From assembly GCF_023955655.1 (NCBI RefSeq), contig NZ_JAMXHT010000007.1, forward strand, positions 124,001-188,000: a stretch of DNA of 64,000 nucleotides, written 5' to 3'. Shown here piece by piece: positions 50,317 to 60,363 of the stretch; position 1 is the first letter of the stretch; every line of letters starts with the position of its first letter. A model generated the notes under the pieces. The model made no database searches. It had not been told where the DNA came from and saw only the letters and a list, made by a program, of their open reading frames with translations. The stretch is from Ralstonia soli. Lineage in GTDB: Bacteria; Pseudomonadota; Gammaproteobacteria; Burkholderiales; Burkholderiaceae. The position numbers and the translations under genes were made by a program.

Positions 50317-51321
50317 ATGTCGCTGCCGCCGATCCTGCAACACCGCCTGTCCGTGCCCGTAGTGGGCTCGCCGCTGTTCATCATTTCCAACCCCGACCTC
50401 GTGATTGCGCAGTGCAAGGCGGGCGTGGTCGGTTCGTTCCCGGCGCTCAACGCGCGCCCGGCCGAGCTGCTGGAGACCTGGCTGCAGCGCATCACCACGG
50501 AGCTGGCCGAATACGACGCGCAGCATCCGGACAAGCCGTCCGCGCCGTTCGCCGTCAACCAGATCGTGCACAAGTCGAACGACCGCCTGGAGCACGACCT
50601 GGAACTGTGCGTGAAGTACAAGGTGCCCATCGTCATCACCTCGCTGGGTGCGCGTGAAGACGTCAACCAGGCCGTGCACAGCTACGGCGGCATCGTGCTG
50701 CACGATGTGATCAACAACAAGTTTGCCAAGAAGGCGATCGAAAAAGGCGCGGATGGCCTGATCGCAGTGGCCGCGGGTGCGGGCGGCCACGCAGGCACGA
50801 CCTCGCCATTTGCGCTGATCCACGAGATTCGTGAATGGTTCGATGGCCCGCTGCTGCTGTCGGGCGCGATTGCCAACGGCAACGCCATCCTCGCAGCGCT
50901 GGCGGCCGGTGCAGACCTGGCCTACGTCGGATCGGCCTTCATCGCCACGGAAGAAGCCAACGCGATCGAGGGCTACAAACAGGCCATCGTGGAATCCACC
51001 GCCAGCGACATCGTCTACACGAACCTGTTCACCGGCGTGCACGGCAACTACCTGCGCAAGAGTATCGAGAGCGCGGGCCTGGACCCGGAAGCCCTGCCGG
51101 AGTCCGATCCGAGCAAGATGAACTTCGGCTCGGGCGGCGGCGCCAAGGCCAAGGCATGGAAGGACATCTGGGGTGCCGGCCAGGGTGTGGGCGCGGTCAA
51201 GCGCGTGGTGCCGGCGGCAGAACTCGTCAAGCGCTTTGCCGAGGAGTTCGAGGTGGCACGCCGCCGCCTGAACAACGTCGAGGCGCTGCGTGCTCCGGCG
51301 GGTGACAAGGCGACGGCCTGA
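50317..51321 (+). CDS. Nitronate monooxygenase-family flavoprotein
   Basis: A 334-residue FMN-dependent TIM-barrel enzyme that oxidises nitronates or related compounds with O2. It has the N-terminal PVVGSPLFIISNPDLVIAQC, KAGVVGSFPALNARP, the FMN-phosphate region DGLIAVAAGAGGHAGTTSPF, and PLLLSGAIANGNAILAALAA, GADLAYVGSAFIATEEANA. The C-terminal region VHGNYLRKSIESAGLDPEAL is typical of the larger class. The ATG at 50317 has GGAG 6 bases upstream. It is in an operon with the SnoaL-like gene, convergent with the PadR gene 7 bases later. Confidence 0.85.
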   Translation: MSLPPILQHRLSVPVVGSPLFIISNPDLVIAQCKAGVVGSFPALNARPAELLETWLQRITTELAEYDAQHPDKPSAPFAVNQIVHKSNDRLEHDLELCVKYKVPIVITSLGAREDVNQAVHSYGGIVLHDVINNKFAKKAIEKGADGLIAVAAGAGGHAGTTSPFALIHEIREWFDGPLLLSGAIANGNAILAALAAGADLAYVGSAFIATEEANAIEGYKQAIVESTASDIVYTNLFTGVHGNYLRKSIESAGLDPEALPESDPSKMNFGSGGGAKAKAWKDIWGAGQGVGAVKRVVPAAELVKRFAEEFEVARRRLNNVEALRAPAGDKATA

Positions 51322-51328
51322 TTCCGTC

Positions 51329-51865
51329 TTAAGCAGTCATCGAGGCTGGCTCCAGCAACGGCAGTACATCGTCTGCCCACGCGAGCCAGCCTTCTTCGTA
51401 AACGATGCCGCGCTGGAGCACCGCGTGCTGCAGCTGCTGCGCACGCGTGAGATCGGGGCGCGCAAAATCGCGCTGCTCGATCTCGCGGAAGGTGTTCAGG
51501 CGCGTGCGGTGCTGCTCAACCAAGCGCTGCATCTCGTCGGCAAAACCGAGCGGGCCGATCACGGCTTCGGCGCGCAGCTTCACCAGCACCTCTTCCCGAT
51601 TGTCCGACGACACCGTCGGCTCCAGCACCCAGCGCGCGAGTTCTTCGCGGCCCGGCGGCAACACCGTGTAGGTCTTCTTGCGGCTGTCTTCCTGTTCTTC
51701 CGCACTCACCCAGCCCGCCTCGGCCATGCGGCCCAGCTCGCGGTAGATCTGCTGATGCGTGGCACTCCAGAAATAACCCATCGATTTGTCAAAGCGGCGG
51801 GCAAGCTCGTAGCCGGACGAGGGCTTTTCAAGCAGGGACGTGAGCAGCGCGTGTTGGATGGACAT
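51329..51865 (-). CDS. PadR-family transcriptional regulator
   Basis: A 178-residue PadR regulator. The winged helix-turn-helix (about 1-80) shows QHALLTSLLEKPSSGYELAR, FWSATHQQIYRELGRMAEAG, and the wing RKKTYTVLPPGREELARWV. The helical C-terminal dimerisation domain (about 90-175) is of the Vir_act_alpha_C type (EEVLVKLRAEAVIGPLGFAD). It is convergent with the nitronate monooxygenase operon and is a candidate owner of the ATGCAAC-NN-GTTGCAT operators, although no copy is seen at its own promoter. Confidence 0.85.
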   Translation of the reverse strand: MSIQHALLTSLLEKPSSGYELARRFDKSMGYFWSATHQQIYRELGRMAEAGWVSAEEQEDSRKKTYTVLPPGREELARWVLEPTVSSDNREEVLVKLRAEAVIGPLGFADEMQRLVEQHRTRLNTFREIEQRDFARPDLTRAQQLQHAVLQRGIVYEEGWLAWADDVLPLLEPASMTA

Positions 51866-52271
51866 GAGAGAAGATCTGGCGCAAGTCTTTGTTTCTGGAA
51901 TCCATGACCCAGGATAAGGGGTTGAATACCGCTATCTGGTCCGATCTGCGAACTTTACAGAACAGTGATGGGCGCGTCATGCATTGTTTGCCGTGCTGGA
52001 TCACACAGCAGGATTTCGCCGACCGCACGCACGTCTGCCTCGAGCCGCAGCCTTCGATCCCGATTCATCCGATCGCCTCCGCAGTGCCCCGCCCGATTTG
52101 CCGCAGCATTGGACGGTTCAGAAGCCGACGCGCAGCAACGTTTCGCTCAAGCGCTCGGCAACGTCGACTTTCACGAGCACAACCTTCGAACGGCAATGCA
52201 TGCCGCCGCGATGACATGCCGGCGACTAGGCTCGACGCAATCACCTCACACAAGGCCAAGCCAGATAAGGC
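51866..52271. other. 406-base gap between padR and mhpR
   Basis: Upstream of padR (leftward) and downstream of mhpR. Only short overlapping frames without domain resemblance are present. I see no repeats, terminator or RNA gene that I can support. Confidence 0.5.
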
Positions 52272-53081
52272 TCAAGCTTCCCCGGGAAGCGTCACTTCGT
52301 TCGCGAGCAGCGCCTCCACCATCTCGACTGCAGCACGCTGCAACTCGGGAACGAAGCGCCTGACTGCCTCTGCCGGGCTGATCGCCTGCTCGAGGTACAC
52401 AACATTGAGGCTTGCCAGCACGCGGCCCTGCGCCTCGATCGCCACGGCCACCGCACCGATCTTGCGCTGATCGGACCAATCCCCGTGGTTTGACCCGAAC
52501 CCGTTCGCACGTGTCTGGCGCACAAGGTTGCGAATGTAGGCATCGTCTTGCGCGAGCTTGAGCTGCTGCTCCCCGCCCGCGCCCGAACGCAAGACTTCCA
52601 GGATGTCTTCCCGCTCGGGTTCCGGACACATCGAAAAATACGCACGTCCGGCCGCGGTCAGCAGCATTGGCAGGCGCCGGCCCACCATAGAACGATGGAA
52701 CGACAGCGGACTGAAGCGGTGGGTCGTCTCGCGGATGATCATGGCGTCGCCGTCGGGCGTGGTCAGGTCTGACGGCCACACCACGCGTTGCAGTAACCGC
52801 CCCATGATCGGCGGCGCTACGGTGGCAATGCGTTCGTCGTCGGTGAAGCCCTCGCTGAGCGAACGCACATCGAGCGTCAGGCGGAAGGTGTCGTCCGACG
52901 CGCTGCGCCGTACGCATTTCTCCTCCACCAACGTCTCCAACAAGCGCCGCACGGTGGTGCGGTGCAGACCGGTCGCCTCGCTCAACTGCTGGCTTGTCGC
53001 ACGGCCTTTCTCCATCGCATTGAGGGCTCGAAGTACTTGCAGGCCACGCGCCAGGCCCCGCACGCTTGCATACTTCGTCAT
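52272..53081 (-). CDS. mhpR: IclR-family activator of the mhp cluster
   Basis: A 269-residue IclR regulator. Its N-terminal winged helix is SVRGLARGLQVLRALNAMEK, then LSEATGLHRTTVRRLLETL; the C-terminal effector domain runs from about 85 (TLDVRSLSEGFTDDERIATV, GRRLPMLLTAAGRAYFSMCP, VYLEQAISPAEAVRRFVPEL). In E. coli MhpR activates mhp genes with 3-(3-hydroxyphenyl)propionate. It is divergent from mhpA, with a GTGCAT-N3-ATGCAC palindrome 27 bases upstream of its start, well placed to bind MhpR and control both directions. Confidence 0.9.
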   Translation of the reverse strand: MTKYASVRGLARGLQVLRALNAMEKGRATSQQLSEATGLHRTTVRRLLETLVEEKCVRRSASDDTFRLTLDVRSLSEGFTDDERIATVAPPIMGRLLQRVVWPSDLTTPDGDAMIIRETTHRFSPLSFHRSMVGRRLPMLLTAAGRAYFSMCPEPEREDILEVLRSGAGGEQQLKLAQDDAYIRNLVRQTRANGFGSNHGDWSDQRKIGAVAVAIEAQGRVLASLNVVYLEQAISPAEAVRRFVPELQRAAVEMVEALLANEVTLPGEA

Positions 53082-53107
53082 GGAAAATCCCCTTAAAAAT
53101 CAATGAC

Positions 53108-53122
53108 GTGCATTCTATGCAC
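53108..53122. promoter_or_regulatory. Candidate MhpR operator
   Basis: A perfect inverted repeat GTGCAT-TCT-ATGCAC located 16 bases upstream of the predicted mhpA -35. IclR-family operators commonly contain such GTGCA half-sites, and the position suits an activator. Confidence 0.6.
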
Positions 53123-53137
53123 ATTTTTTAGAAATTG

Positions 53138-53166
53138 TTGAGCGGGCGTCGGCCGATGCCTAGACT
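53138..53166 (+). promoter_or_regulatory. Predicted mhpA promoter
   Basis: -35 TTGAGC (53138-53143), a 17-bp spacer and -10 TAGACT (53161-53166). This predicts a leader of about 185 bases that includes a short frame (ATG at 53200, 19 codons, GGAG upstream) of unknown importance. Confidence 0.5.
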
Positions 53167-53359
53167 CCTTTTCAAAATCAAGCCGACGGAGACGCCCTCA
53201 TGCCTGACCACCCGCTCTGCCCTCCCCGAGTTACCCGCGCGCTCGCGAGTAGCGTCTGATCCACACGCGGCCGATCGGCCGCTCCTGAATTGTCCATCGC
53301 ATCAAGCGCCAACACATGGCTGGCGCAGGGGCGCACTCGCGCCTACAGGAAGGAGACAC

Positions 53360-55219
53360 ATGAATACCCTGACTACCCCGACGGCTCGCGAAGACCGTCA
53401 ACAAGCGTTGTCCACTGACGTTGCTATCGTCGGTGCAGGCCCGGTTGGGCTGATGCTCGCGAACATTCTCGGCCTCCAGGGCGTGCGGGTGACGATCATC
53501 GAGAAGCTGGATCAGTTGATCGACTATCCGCGCGCCATCGGGCTGGACGACGAAGCGTTGCGCGTATTCCAGGCCGTTGGGCTGACCAGCGAACTGCTGC
53601 CGCACACCACGCCCGATCACTGGATGCGTTTTGTCACGCGCAGCGGCCATTGCTTTGCCTCCATCGAGCCGCGCACCGATGAGTTCGGCTGGTCGCGCCG
53701 CAACGCGTTCATCCAGCCGCTGGCCGACAGTGTGCTCTTTGAGGGCCTCAAGCGCTTCGAGCATGTCCGCATTCTGTTTGGCCATGGCGTGGAATCCATC
53801 CGCCAGGACGCCGACGGCGTAAGCATCGAGGCGTGCACCGCCAGCGGTGATGTGCTTACCGTCCGTGCGGCGTACGTGGTCGGAGCCGACGGCGGGAACA
53901 GTTTCGTGCGCCGTGCGCTGGGCGTTCCGTTCGAGGGCCGCACCAAGCCCAACCAGTGGATCGTCGTGGACGTGCGCAACGACCCGATCGGCACGCCGCA
54001 TGTCTACCTGCATTGCGATCACGAGCGGCCCTATGTGTCGGCGGCGCTTCCGCACGGTATCCGCCGCTTCGAATTCATGGTCATGCCGGGCGAAACGGAG
54101 GAAGAGCTCTCCAAGCCCGAGAACATGGCTGCCCTGATCCGCAAGGTCGTCGCGCATCCGGAGAAGGTCGACTACATCCGCAAGCGTGTCTACACCCACA
54201 ACGCGCGGCTCGCGTCCACCTTCCGGGTCAACCGCATCCTGCTGGCCGGCGATGCCGCGCACATCATGCCGGTATGGCAAGGCCAGGGATACAACAGCGG
54301 CATCCGCGACGCCAACAACCTCGGCTGGAAGCTCGCGATGGTGGTCAAGGGCATGGCAGGCGATCGCCTGCTCGACACCTACACCGCCGAGCGCCGGGCG
54401 CACGCGCGCTCGATGATCCATTTGTCGGAGGTGGCAGGCGACATCTTCGCGCCCACCACGCGGTTTGGCGTGCGCTTTCGCGATGCATTCGTGCGCACGT
54501 TCAACATCGTGCCGTCGATCAAGCGCTACTTCGTCGAAATGCGCTTCAAGCCCATGCCGCGTTACGAAGAGGGCGTGGTTCTGCTGCCACCGCCCGCCAA
54601 GACCGGCGGCTGGCTCGCCCGTGTACTCGATCGCGCAGGCAACTCCGCGCCGGGACGCCTGCTGGGCCTCATGAGCGAAAAGCGCGATTCCCTCCTCGGA
54701 CGCGTGGTCCATGGCCGTGACACGCTGGCGGGCTCGCCGGTTGGGCGGCTGTTCATTCAGCCCAAAGTGCGCACGCCAGACGGACGCATCGCATTGCTCG
54801 ATGACGCTATCGGCAATGGCTTCGTGGTCCTCGGCTGGGGCGCGAATCCAACATTTGGTTTGACGCAGCAGGCGCACGCACTGTGCGAGCGGGCCGGCGT
54901 GCGCTTCGTCATCGCAAAACCCGACGTGCAGCTCGCCCACGGCGACGACGTGCCGCAAGACGTGACGGCCATCGGCGATGTCACCGGCCGGCTCAAGGAC
55001 TGGTTCAGCCGGCTGCCGGAATCCGTCGTGCTGCTGCGCCCCGATCGATTCGTGGCCGGCGTGTGTACGCCGCAACAGGTGTCCGAAGCCATCGTCGCGC
55101 TTGCCGGCAAGCTTGGCATGGCCGATGCACCGGTGCCGGCCAGCGCGCCGACGCCGCTGCCGCCATCGGCGCGCCCACAGCACGAAGACCTGGCCGCCGC
55201 ACAAACTGCCGGAGCATGA
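53360..55219 (+). CDS. mhpA: 3-(3-hydroxyphenyl)propionate hydroxylase
   Basis: A 619-residue FAD-dependent monooxygenase that converts 3-(3-hydroxyphenyl)propionate (and 3-hydroxycinnamate) to the 2,3-dihydroxy compound using NADH and O2. The FAD motif is [20 protein letters not shown], the DG motif [16 protein letters not shown], and the GD motif [20 protein letters not shown]. The C-terminal thioredoxin-like extension (about 500-600) is present, so the protein is somewhat longer than E. coli MhpA. AGGAAGGAG lies 7 bases before the ATG at 53360. It is the first gene of the mhp operon; its stop is 2 bases before mhpB. Confidence 0.93.
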   Translation: MNTLTTPTAREDRQQALSTDVAIVGAGPVGLMLANILGLQGVRVTIIEKLDQLIDYPRAIGLDDEALRVFQAVGLTSELLPHTTPDHWMRFVTRSGHCFASIEPRTDEFGWSRRNAFIQPLADSVLFEGLKRFEHVRILFGHGVESIRQDADGVSIEACTASGDVLTVRAAYVVGADGGNSFVRRALGVPFEGRTKPNQWIVVDVRNDPIGTPHVYLHCDHERPYVSAALPHGIRRFEFMVMPGETEEELSKPENMAALIRKVVAHPEKVDYIRKRVYTHNARLASTFRVNRILLAGDAAHIMPVWQGQGYNSGIRDANNLGWKLAMVVKGMAGDRLLDTYTAERRAHARSMIHLSEVAGDIFAPTTRFGVRFRDAFVRTFNIVPSIKRYFVEMRFKPMPRYEEGVVLLPPPAKTGGWLARVLDRAGNSAPGRLLGLMSEKRDSLLGRVVHGRDTLAGSPVGRLFIQPKVRTPDGRIALLDDAIGNGFVVLGWGANPTFGLTQQAHALCERAGVRFVIAKPDVQLAHGDDVPQDVTAIGDVTGRLKDWFSRLPESVVLLRPDRFVAGVCTPQQVSEAIVALAGKLGMADAPVPASAPTPLPPSARPQHEDLAAAQTAGA

Positions 55220-55221
55220 CG

Positions 55222-56181
55222 ATGCCGATTCATTTGGAATGCCTCTCGCACACGCCCCTGCACGGCTACGTCGACCCCGCTCCGGAAGTGGTTGCCGAAG
55301 TGGCGCGCGTGCAGGCCGCAGCGCAGGAACGCGTGCGCGCGTTCGCCCCCGAACTCATCGTCATCTTTGCGCCAGACCACTTCAACGGCTTCTTCTACGA
55401 CGTGATGCCGCCCTTCTGCATCGGCGCGGCCGCCAACGCCATCGGCGATTTCAACAGCCTGGCTGGCACCCTGCCCGTGCCGACCGATCTGGCTACCGCA
55501 ATGGCACAAGCCGTGCTGGACGCTGACGTGGACGTATCGCTCTCGTACCGCATGCAGGTGGACCATGGTTGCGCCGATGCGCTCGCTGCGCTGACCGGCG
55601 GGCTGGACCGCTACCCGGTCATCCCCGTCTTTATCAATTCGGTGGCGCCACCGATGGCCACGCTGCGCCGCACTCGTCTGCTCGGGGATGCAGTGGGGCG
55701 TTTCCTCGGACAAACGGGCAAGCGCGTGCTGGTGGTGGGATCGGGCGGTATTTCGCACGAACCGCCCGTGCCAGAACTGGCCGGCGCCACCGCGGAGGTC
55801 GCCGAGCGGCTGATCGCAGGGCGCAATCCATCGGCCGAATCACGCGCGGCGCGGCAGGCGCGCACGGTGGCGGCGGCTCGGGCGTTCGCGGCGGGCGACA
55901 GCCCCCTGCACCCACTCAACCCCGAATGGGACCGCGCATTCCTTGCGCGCCTCGCTTCGGGCGAGGTCGCCTCGGTGGACGACATGACCAACGACGCCAT
56001 CACCCGCGACGGCGGCAAATCGGCACACGAGATCCGCACTTGGGTGGCCGCCTTCGGCGCGCTGGCCGCCTGTGGCCCGTACCGCGCGTCACTCGACTAC
56101 TACCGCGCCATTCCAGAATGGATTGCAGGCTTCGCCACCATGCACGCGGTGCCGCACACCCCATCGGCTGCGACAGCCTGA
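55222..56181 (+). CDS. mhpB: 3-carboxyethylcatechol 2,3-dioxygenase
   Basis: A 319-residue type II (LigB-like) extradiol dioxygenase using Fe(II). It opens 3-(2,3-dihydroxyphenyl)propionate at the meta position. The N-terminus PIHLECLSHTPLHGYVDPAP matches MhpB; active-site His regions are IVIFAPDHFNGFFYDVMPPF and MQVDHGCADALAAL, followed by PVFINSVAPPMATLRRTR and VVGSGGISHEPPVPEL. The ATG at 55222 has GGAG at 7 bases; an ATG at 55216 overlapping the mhpA stop is too close to that site. Confidence 0.93.
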   Translation: MPIHLECLSHTPLHGYVDPAPEVVAEVARVQAAAQERVRAFAPELIVIFAPDHFNGFFYDVMPPFCIGAAANAIGDFNSLAGTLPVPTDLATAMAQAVLDADVDVSLSYRMQVDHGCADALAALTGGLDRYPVIPVFINSVAPPMATLRRTRLLGDAVGRFLGQTGKRVLVVGSGGISHEPPVPELAGATAEVAERLIAGRNPSAESRAARQARTVAAARAFAAGDSPLHPLNPEWDRAFLARLASGEVASVDDMTNDAITRDGGKSAHEIRTWVAAFGALAACGPYRASLDYYRAIPEWIAGFATMHAVPHTPSAATA

Positions 56182-56199
56182 TTGAACCAGGAGAAACGA

Positions 56200-56988
56200 A
56201 TGTCCGATCACACGATCGTGAACACCATTGCCGCGCGGCTGCGACAGGCGCAAGCCACCCGTCGGACCATTGCGCCGGTACGCGGCGAAATTGCCCTCGA
56301 CGACATGGCAACAGCCTATGCCGTGCAGCAAGCGAATGTCGACGCGCGCGTGGCCGCGGGCGAGCGCATCGTCGGCCGAAAAATCGGCCTGACCTCGCTG
56401 GCTGTGCAGAAGCAGCTCGGCGTGGATCAGCCTGACTTCGGCGCGCTGTTCGCCAACATGGCCTACGGCGACCATCAGCCGATGCCGCTTTCCAATCTGA
56501 TCCAGCCGAAGGTCGAGGCGGAAATCGCGCTCGTGCTCGAACGCGACCTGGTACACGAAAAGCACACCTTTGCCGACCTGCTGCGCGCAACGGCCTACGC
56601 GGTTGCCGCCATCGAGGTGGTCGACAGCCGCATCCAGGACTGGGACATCCGCTTCGTCGACACCGTGGCGGACAACGCATCGAGCGCGCTGTTCGTCCTA
56701 GGCAGCCGACCCGTTCCACTGACGGACATCGACCTCGCGGCGTGCGCCATGACGCTGTCGCGCGACGGCGAAGTGCTCTCACGCGGCAACGGCAGCGCGT
56801 GCCTGGGCAATCCGCTCAATGCGGCGGTCTGGCTGGCAGACCGCCTTGTACAGCTCGGTACGCCGCTGCGCGCGGGCGATGTCGTACTCACCGGGGCGCT
56901 GGGCCCCATGGTTGCCGTCACACAGCCCGGCTCGTTCACCGCCCACATCGAAGGGCTGGGCAGCGTCCGCGCGACCTTTACCGAATAA
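56200..56988 (+). CDS. mhpD: 2-keto-4-pentenoate hydratase
   Basis: A 262-residue metal-dependent hydratase that adds water to 2-hydroxypenta-2,4-dienoate to give 4-hydroxy-2-oxovalerate. Conserved regions are [20 protein letters not shown], the metal-binding [34 protein letters not shown] and [20 protein letters not shown]. The ATG at 56200 has CAGGAG 7 bases upstream. It follows mhpB by 18 bases and precedes mhpF by 13. In this cluster mhpC, which acts before it, has moved to the end of the operon. Confidence 0.93.
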   Translation: MSDHTIVNTIAARLRQAQATRRTIAPVRGEIALDDMATAYAVQQANVDARVAAGERIVGRKIGLTSLAVQKQLGVDQPDFGALFANMAYGDHQPMPLSNLIQPKVEAEIALVLERDLVHEKHTFADLLRATAYAVAAIEVVDSRIQDWDIRFVDTVADNASSALFVLGSRPVPLTDIDLAACAMTLSRDGEVLSRGNGSACLGNPLNAAVWLADRLVQLGTPLRAGDVVLTGALGPMVAVTQPGSFTAHIEGLGSVRATFTE

Positions 56989-57001
56989 CGAGGGCCATCC
57001 C

Positions 57002-57952
57002 ATGACTTCCGAAAAACTCAAGGCCGCGATCATCGGCTCAGGCAACATCGGCACCGATCTCATGATCAAGATCCTGCGCAACAGCAAGCACCTGGAGATG
57101 GCGGCGATGGTCGGTATCGACCCCGCGTCGGACGGTCTTGCGCGAGCCGCGCGCCTGGGCGTGGCCACCACGCACCAGGGCGTACAGGGGCTGGTGGACC
57201 TTCCCATCTTCGACGACATCGACTTCGTGTTCGACGCGACCTCCGCTGGCGCCCACGTGAAGAACGATGCGCTCTTGCGCCAGCGCAAGCCCGGCCTGCG
57301 CGTGATTGACCTCACGCCGGCCGCCATCGGCCCGTACTGCGTGCCGGTGGTGAACCTCGATGCAAATATCGACGCACCGAACGTGAACATGGTGACTTGC
57401 GGCGGCCAGGCCACGATCCCGATGGTGGCAGCCGTGTCGCGTGTGGCAAAGGTACATTACGCCGAGATCGTCGCGTCGATCAGCAGCAAGTCGGCGGGGC
57501 CCGGCACGCGCGCCAACATCGACGAGTTCACCGAGACGACGTCCAAGGCCATTGAAGCGGTGGGCGGTGCCGCCAAGGGCAAGGCGATCATCATCCTGAA
57601 CCCGGCCGAGCCGCCGGTCATGATGCGCGACACCGTTTATGTGCTGTCGGAAGCGGCCGACCAGGCCCAGGTCGAAGCGTCCATCGAAGAGATGGCCAAG
57701 GCCGTCAACGCCTATGTGCCGGGTTACCGCCTGAAGCAGACCGTGCAGTTTGACGTGATTCCGGAAGACAGCCCGCTGAACATTCCAGGCCTGGGCAAGT
57801 TCAGTGGCCTGAAGACCTCGATCTTCATCGAGGTGGAAGGCGCCGCGCACTACCTGCCTGCCTATGCGGGCAATCTCGACATCATGACGTCCGCCGCGCT
57901 GGCCACCGCCGAGCGCATGGCCGAGAACATGCTCAAAACCACCGTGGCCTGA
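57002..57952 (+). CDS. mhpF: Acetaldehyde dehydrogenase (acylating)
   Basis: A 316-residue NAD+- and CoA-dependent enzyme turning acetaldehyde into acetyl-CoA. The Rossmann motif is [18 protein letters not shown]; the catalytic cysteine is in [20 protein letters not shown] near residue 132; the CoA/oligomer region is [20 protein letters not shown]. It forms a channelling complex with the aldolase MhpE, whose gene starts 11 bases downstream. No strong ribosome-binding site is seen beyond AGGGCCAT. Confidence 0.93.
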   Translation: MTSEKLKAAIIGSGNIGTDLMIKILRNSKHLEMAAMVGIDPASDGLARAARLGVATTHQGVQGLVDLPIFDDIDFVFDATSAGAHVKNDALLRQRKPGLRVIDLTPAAIGPYCVPVVNLDANIDAPNVNMVTCGGQATIPMVAAVSRVAKVHYAEIVASISSKSAGPGTRANIDEFTETTSKAIEAVGGAAKGKAIIILNPAEPPVMMRDTVYVLSEAADQAQVEASIEEMAKAVNAYVPGYRLKQTVQFDVIPEDSPLNIPGLGKFSGLKTSIFIEVEGAAHYLPAYAGNLDIMTSAALATAERMAENMLKTTVA

Positions 57953-57963
57953 GGAGTACGCAC

Positions 57964-58989
57964 ATGAGCAAGAAACTCTATATTTCCGACGTGACGCTGC
58001 GCGACGGCAGCCACGCCATCCGCCACCAATACTCCATCCAGAACGTGCAGGACATTGCGCGTGCGCTGGACAAGGCCAAGGTCGACAGCATCGAGGTGGC
58101 TCACGGCGACGGCCTGCAAGGCTCGAGCTTCAACTACGGCTTTGGTGCACACAGCGATCTCGAATGGATCGAGGCCGTTGCCGACGTGATCTCACACGCG
58201 AAGATCGCCACGCTGCTGCTGCCGGGCATTGGCACCCTCCACGATCTGAAGGCGGCGTACCACGCCGGCGCGCGCATCGTGCGCGTGGCCACGCACTGCA
58301 CAGAAGCGGATATCTCAAAACAGCACATCGAGTACGCCCGCGAACTCGGCATGGACACCGTCGGCTTCCTGATGATGAGCCACATGACCACGCCAGAAAA
58401 TCTCGCGCAGGAAGCCAAGAAGATGGAGAGCTACGGCGCAACCTGCATCTACGTGGTGGACTCAGGTGGCGCGCTCAGCATGAACGACGTGCGCGCGCGC
58501 TTCCGTGCGCTCAAGAACGTGCTCAAGCCGGACACGCAAACGGGCGTCCATGCGCACCACAACCTGAGCCTGGGCGTGGCCAATTCGATTGTCGCTGTGG
58601 AGGAGGGCTGCGACCGGATCGATGCATCGCTCGCCGGAATGGGCGCGGGCGCAGGCAACGCACCGCTCGAGGTGTTCATTGCCGCGGCTGAGCGCCTGGG
58701 CTGGAATCACGGGACCGACCTCTACACCCTGATGGATGCTGCCGATGACATCGTGCGCCCGCTGCAGGACCGCCCCGTGCGCGTGGACCGCGAAACGCTG
58801 GCGCTCGGCTATGCCGGTGTGTACTCCAGCTTCCTGCGCCACTCCGAAGTGGCCGCGAAGAAGTACGGCCTGAAGACGGTCGACATCCTGGTCGAGCTCG
58901 GCAAGCGGCGGATGGTGGGCGGCCAGGAAGACATGATCGTCGACGTGGCGCTGGACCTGAAGAAGCGCGCGCTCGAAGCACAGCAGTAA
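57964..58989 (+). CDS. mhpE: 4-hydroxy-2-oxovalerate aldolase
   Basis: A 341-residue DRE-TIM aldolase that splits 4-hydroxy-2-oxovalerate to pyruvate and acetaldehyde. Metal-binding and catalytic segments are [27 protein letters not shown] [40 protein letters not shown] and [20 protein letters not shown]. The C-terminal domain contacts MhpF for acetaldehyde transfer. GAGGAG lies about 7 bases before the ATG. The length matches the family (337-345). Confidence 0.93.
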   Translation: MSKKLYISDVTLRDGSHAIRHQYSIQNVQDIARALDKAKVDSIEVAHGDGLQGSSFNYGFGAHSDLEWIEAVADVISHAKIATLLLPGIGTLHDLKAAYHAGARIVRVATHCTEADISKQHIEYARELGMDTVGFLMMSHMTTPENLAQEAKKMESYGATCIYVVDSGGALSMNDVRARFRALKNVLKPDTQTGVHAHHNLSLGVANSIVAVEEGCDRIDASLAGMGAGAGNAPLEVFIAAAERLGWNHGTDLYTLMDAADDIVRPLQDRPVRVDRETLALGYAGVYSSFLRHSEVAAKKYGLKTVDILVELGKRRMVGGQEDMIVDVALDLKKRALEAQQ

Positions 58990-59064
58990 CACCACCCACT
59001 CGGATCGCCAAATCCCCAGACAGAGGCTGCGACCCACAGCAGCCCATGACATCGGAGACTACCC

Positions 59065-60309
59065 ATGAATACGCCCCGAACCGGCACCGCTGCCACCATC
59101 GGCCTCTGCCTGGCCATTGCATTACTCGAAGGCTTGGACTTGCAATCGGCCGGTGTGGCCGCGCCGCGCATCGCCAAGGAGTTTTCACTCTCGGTGGCAC
59201 AGATGGGCTGGGCCTTCAGCGCCGGCGCCATCGGTCTGCTGCCCGGCGCGGCGCTGGGCGGGCGGCTGGCCGATCGCCTCGGCCGCAAGCGTGTGCTGAT
59301 GCTATCTGTGGCGCTGTTCGGCGTCTTCTCGCTGGCTACCACCTTGGTATGGGATTTCCAGAGCCTGCTGCTCGCACGCCTGCTCACCGGCCTGGGGCTT
59401 GGCGCTGCCATGCCAAACCTGATCGCGCTGTGCTCGGAAGCAGCCGCCTCCCACCAGCGCAGCACAGCGGTAGGGGCCATGTACTGCGGCATGCCGTTTG
59501 GGGCCGCACTGGCCGCAGCAATCGGCATTGTCAGCCCGGCCGATGCAAGCTGGCGGCACATTTTCTATGTGGGTGGCTTCGGCCCGCTGCTGATGCTGCC
59601 CCTGCTGGCACTGTGCCTGTATGAGTCCGCACAGTTTGTGCGCGCGAAAGCGGACTCAGCGCGCAATGCAAACGGCACACCCGGCTTCGTCGAGGCCCTG
59701 TGGCGCAACGGGCGCGCACAAACCACGCTGGCCCTGTGGATCAGCTACCTGGGCACGTTGATCGTGCTCTATTTCCTGATGAACTGGCTGCCGTCGATGG
59801 TGTTGTCAAACGGCCTGACCCGTGCGCAATCGGGCATCGCCATGATGGTGTTCAACATCGGGGCCGGCATCGGCGCCGTAGGTATCGCCAATGTGATGGA
59901 CCGCTTCGGCCAGCGGCTGACGGTGATCGTCATGTACGCGGGCATTGCGGCAGCGCTGGCCGGGCTGGCAGCCGCAACGGGAAGCACCTTGATGTTCTGT
60001 GGCGCGTTCTTCTGCGGCCTGTTCCTGGTGGGTGGGCAGTCGGCGCTGTATGCGCTGGCAGGCCAGGCGTATCCGACGCAGGTGCGCGGCACGGGGGTCG
60101 GCGCCGCCGTTGCCATCGGCCGTCTGGGTTCGATCCTCGGTCCGCTCGTTGCGGGACAGCTGTTCGCGCTCGGCCAAAGCCCATCGATGCTCGTCGGTGC
60201 CAGCATTCCGCTCATCATCATCGCCGCGCTTGCCGCGTTGATGGTTGTGGGCTCCTTCTCCTCGCATGTGGAACCCGGTGCGGCGCTAGCCGACGGGCAC
60301 AACGCCTGA
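59065..60309 (+). CDS. mhpT: 3-(3-hydroxyphenyl)propionate MFS transporter
   Basis: A 414-residue aromatic acid:H+ symporter (AAHS family). Helix 1 has ALLEGLDLQSAGVAAPRIAK with the Asp/Glu pair typical of AAHS; loop 2-3 reads GGRLADRLGRKRVLMLSVAL; helix 4-5 has LLTGLGLGAAMPNLIALCSE; the later motif is QAYPTQVRGTGVGAAVAIGR. It imports 3-(3-hydroxyphenyl)propionate and related acids. It follows mhpE by 75 bases and is followed after 54 bases by mhpC. Assignment to mhpT rests on family and position. Confidence 0.88.
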   Translation: MNTPRTGTAATIGLCLAIALLEGLDLQSAGVAAPRIAKEFSLSVAQMGWAFSAGAIGLLPGAALGGRLADRLGRKRVLMLSVALFGVFSLATTLVWDFQSLLLARLLTGLGLGAAMPNLIALCSEAAASHQRSTAVGAMYCGMPFGAALAAAIGIVSPADASWRHIFYVGGFGPLLMLPLLALCLYESAQFVRAKADSARNANGTPGFVEALWRNGRAQTTLALWISYLGTLIVLYFLMNWLPSMVLSNGLTRAQSGIAMMVFNIGAGIGAVGIANVMDRFGQRLTVIVMYAGIAAALAGLAAATGSTLMFCGAFFCGLFLVGGQSALYALAGQAYPTQVRGTGVGAAVAIGRLGSILGPLVAGQLFALGQSPSMLVGASIPLIIIAALAALMVVGSFSSHVEPGAALADGHNA

Positions 60310-60363
60310 CGAATGCGAGCAGACATTCCCTCGTTCAACTCTCCGCCTCAAAGGACAGCCATC

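Noticed and set aside
53231..55204. A 657-codon minus-strand frame opposite mhpA.
   Set aside because: Antisense of a fully recognisable flavoprotein hydroxylase. No domain or ribosome-binding site supports it.
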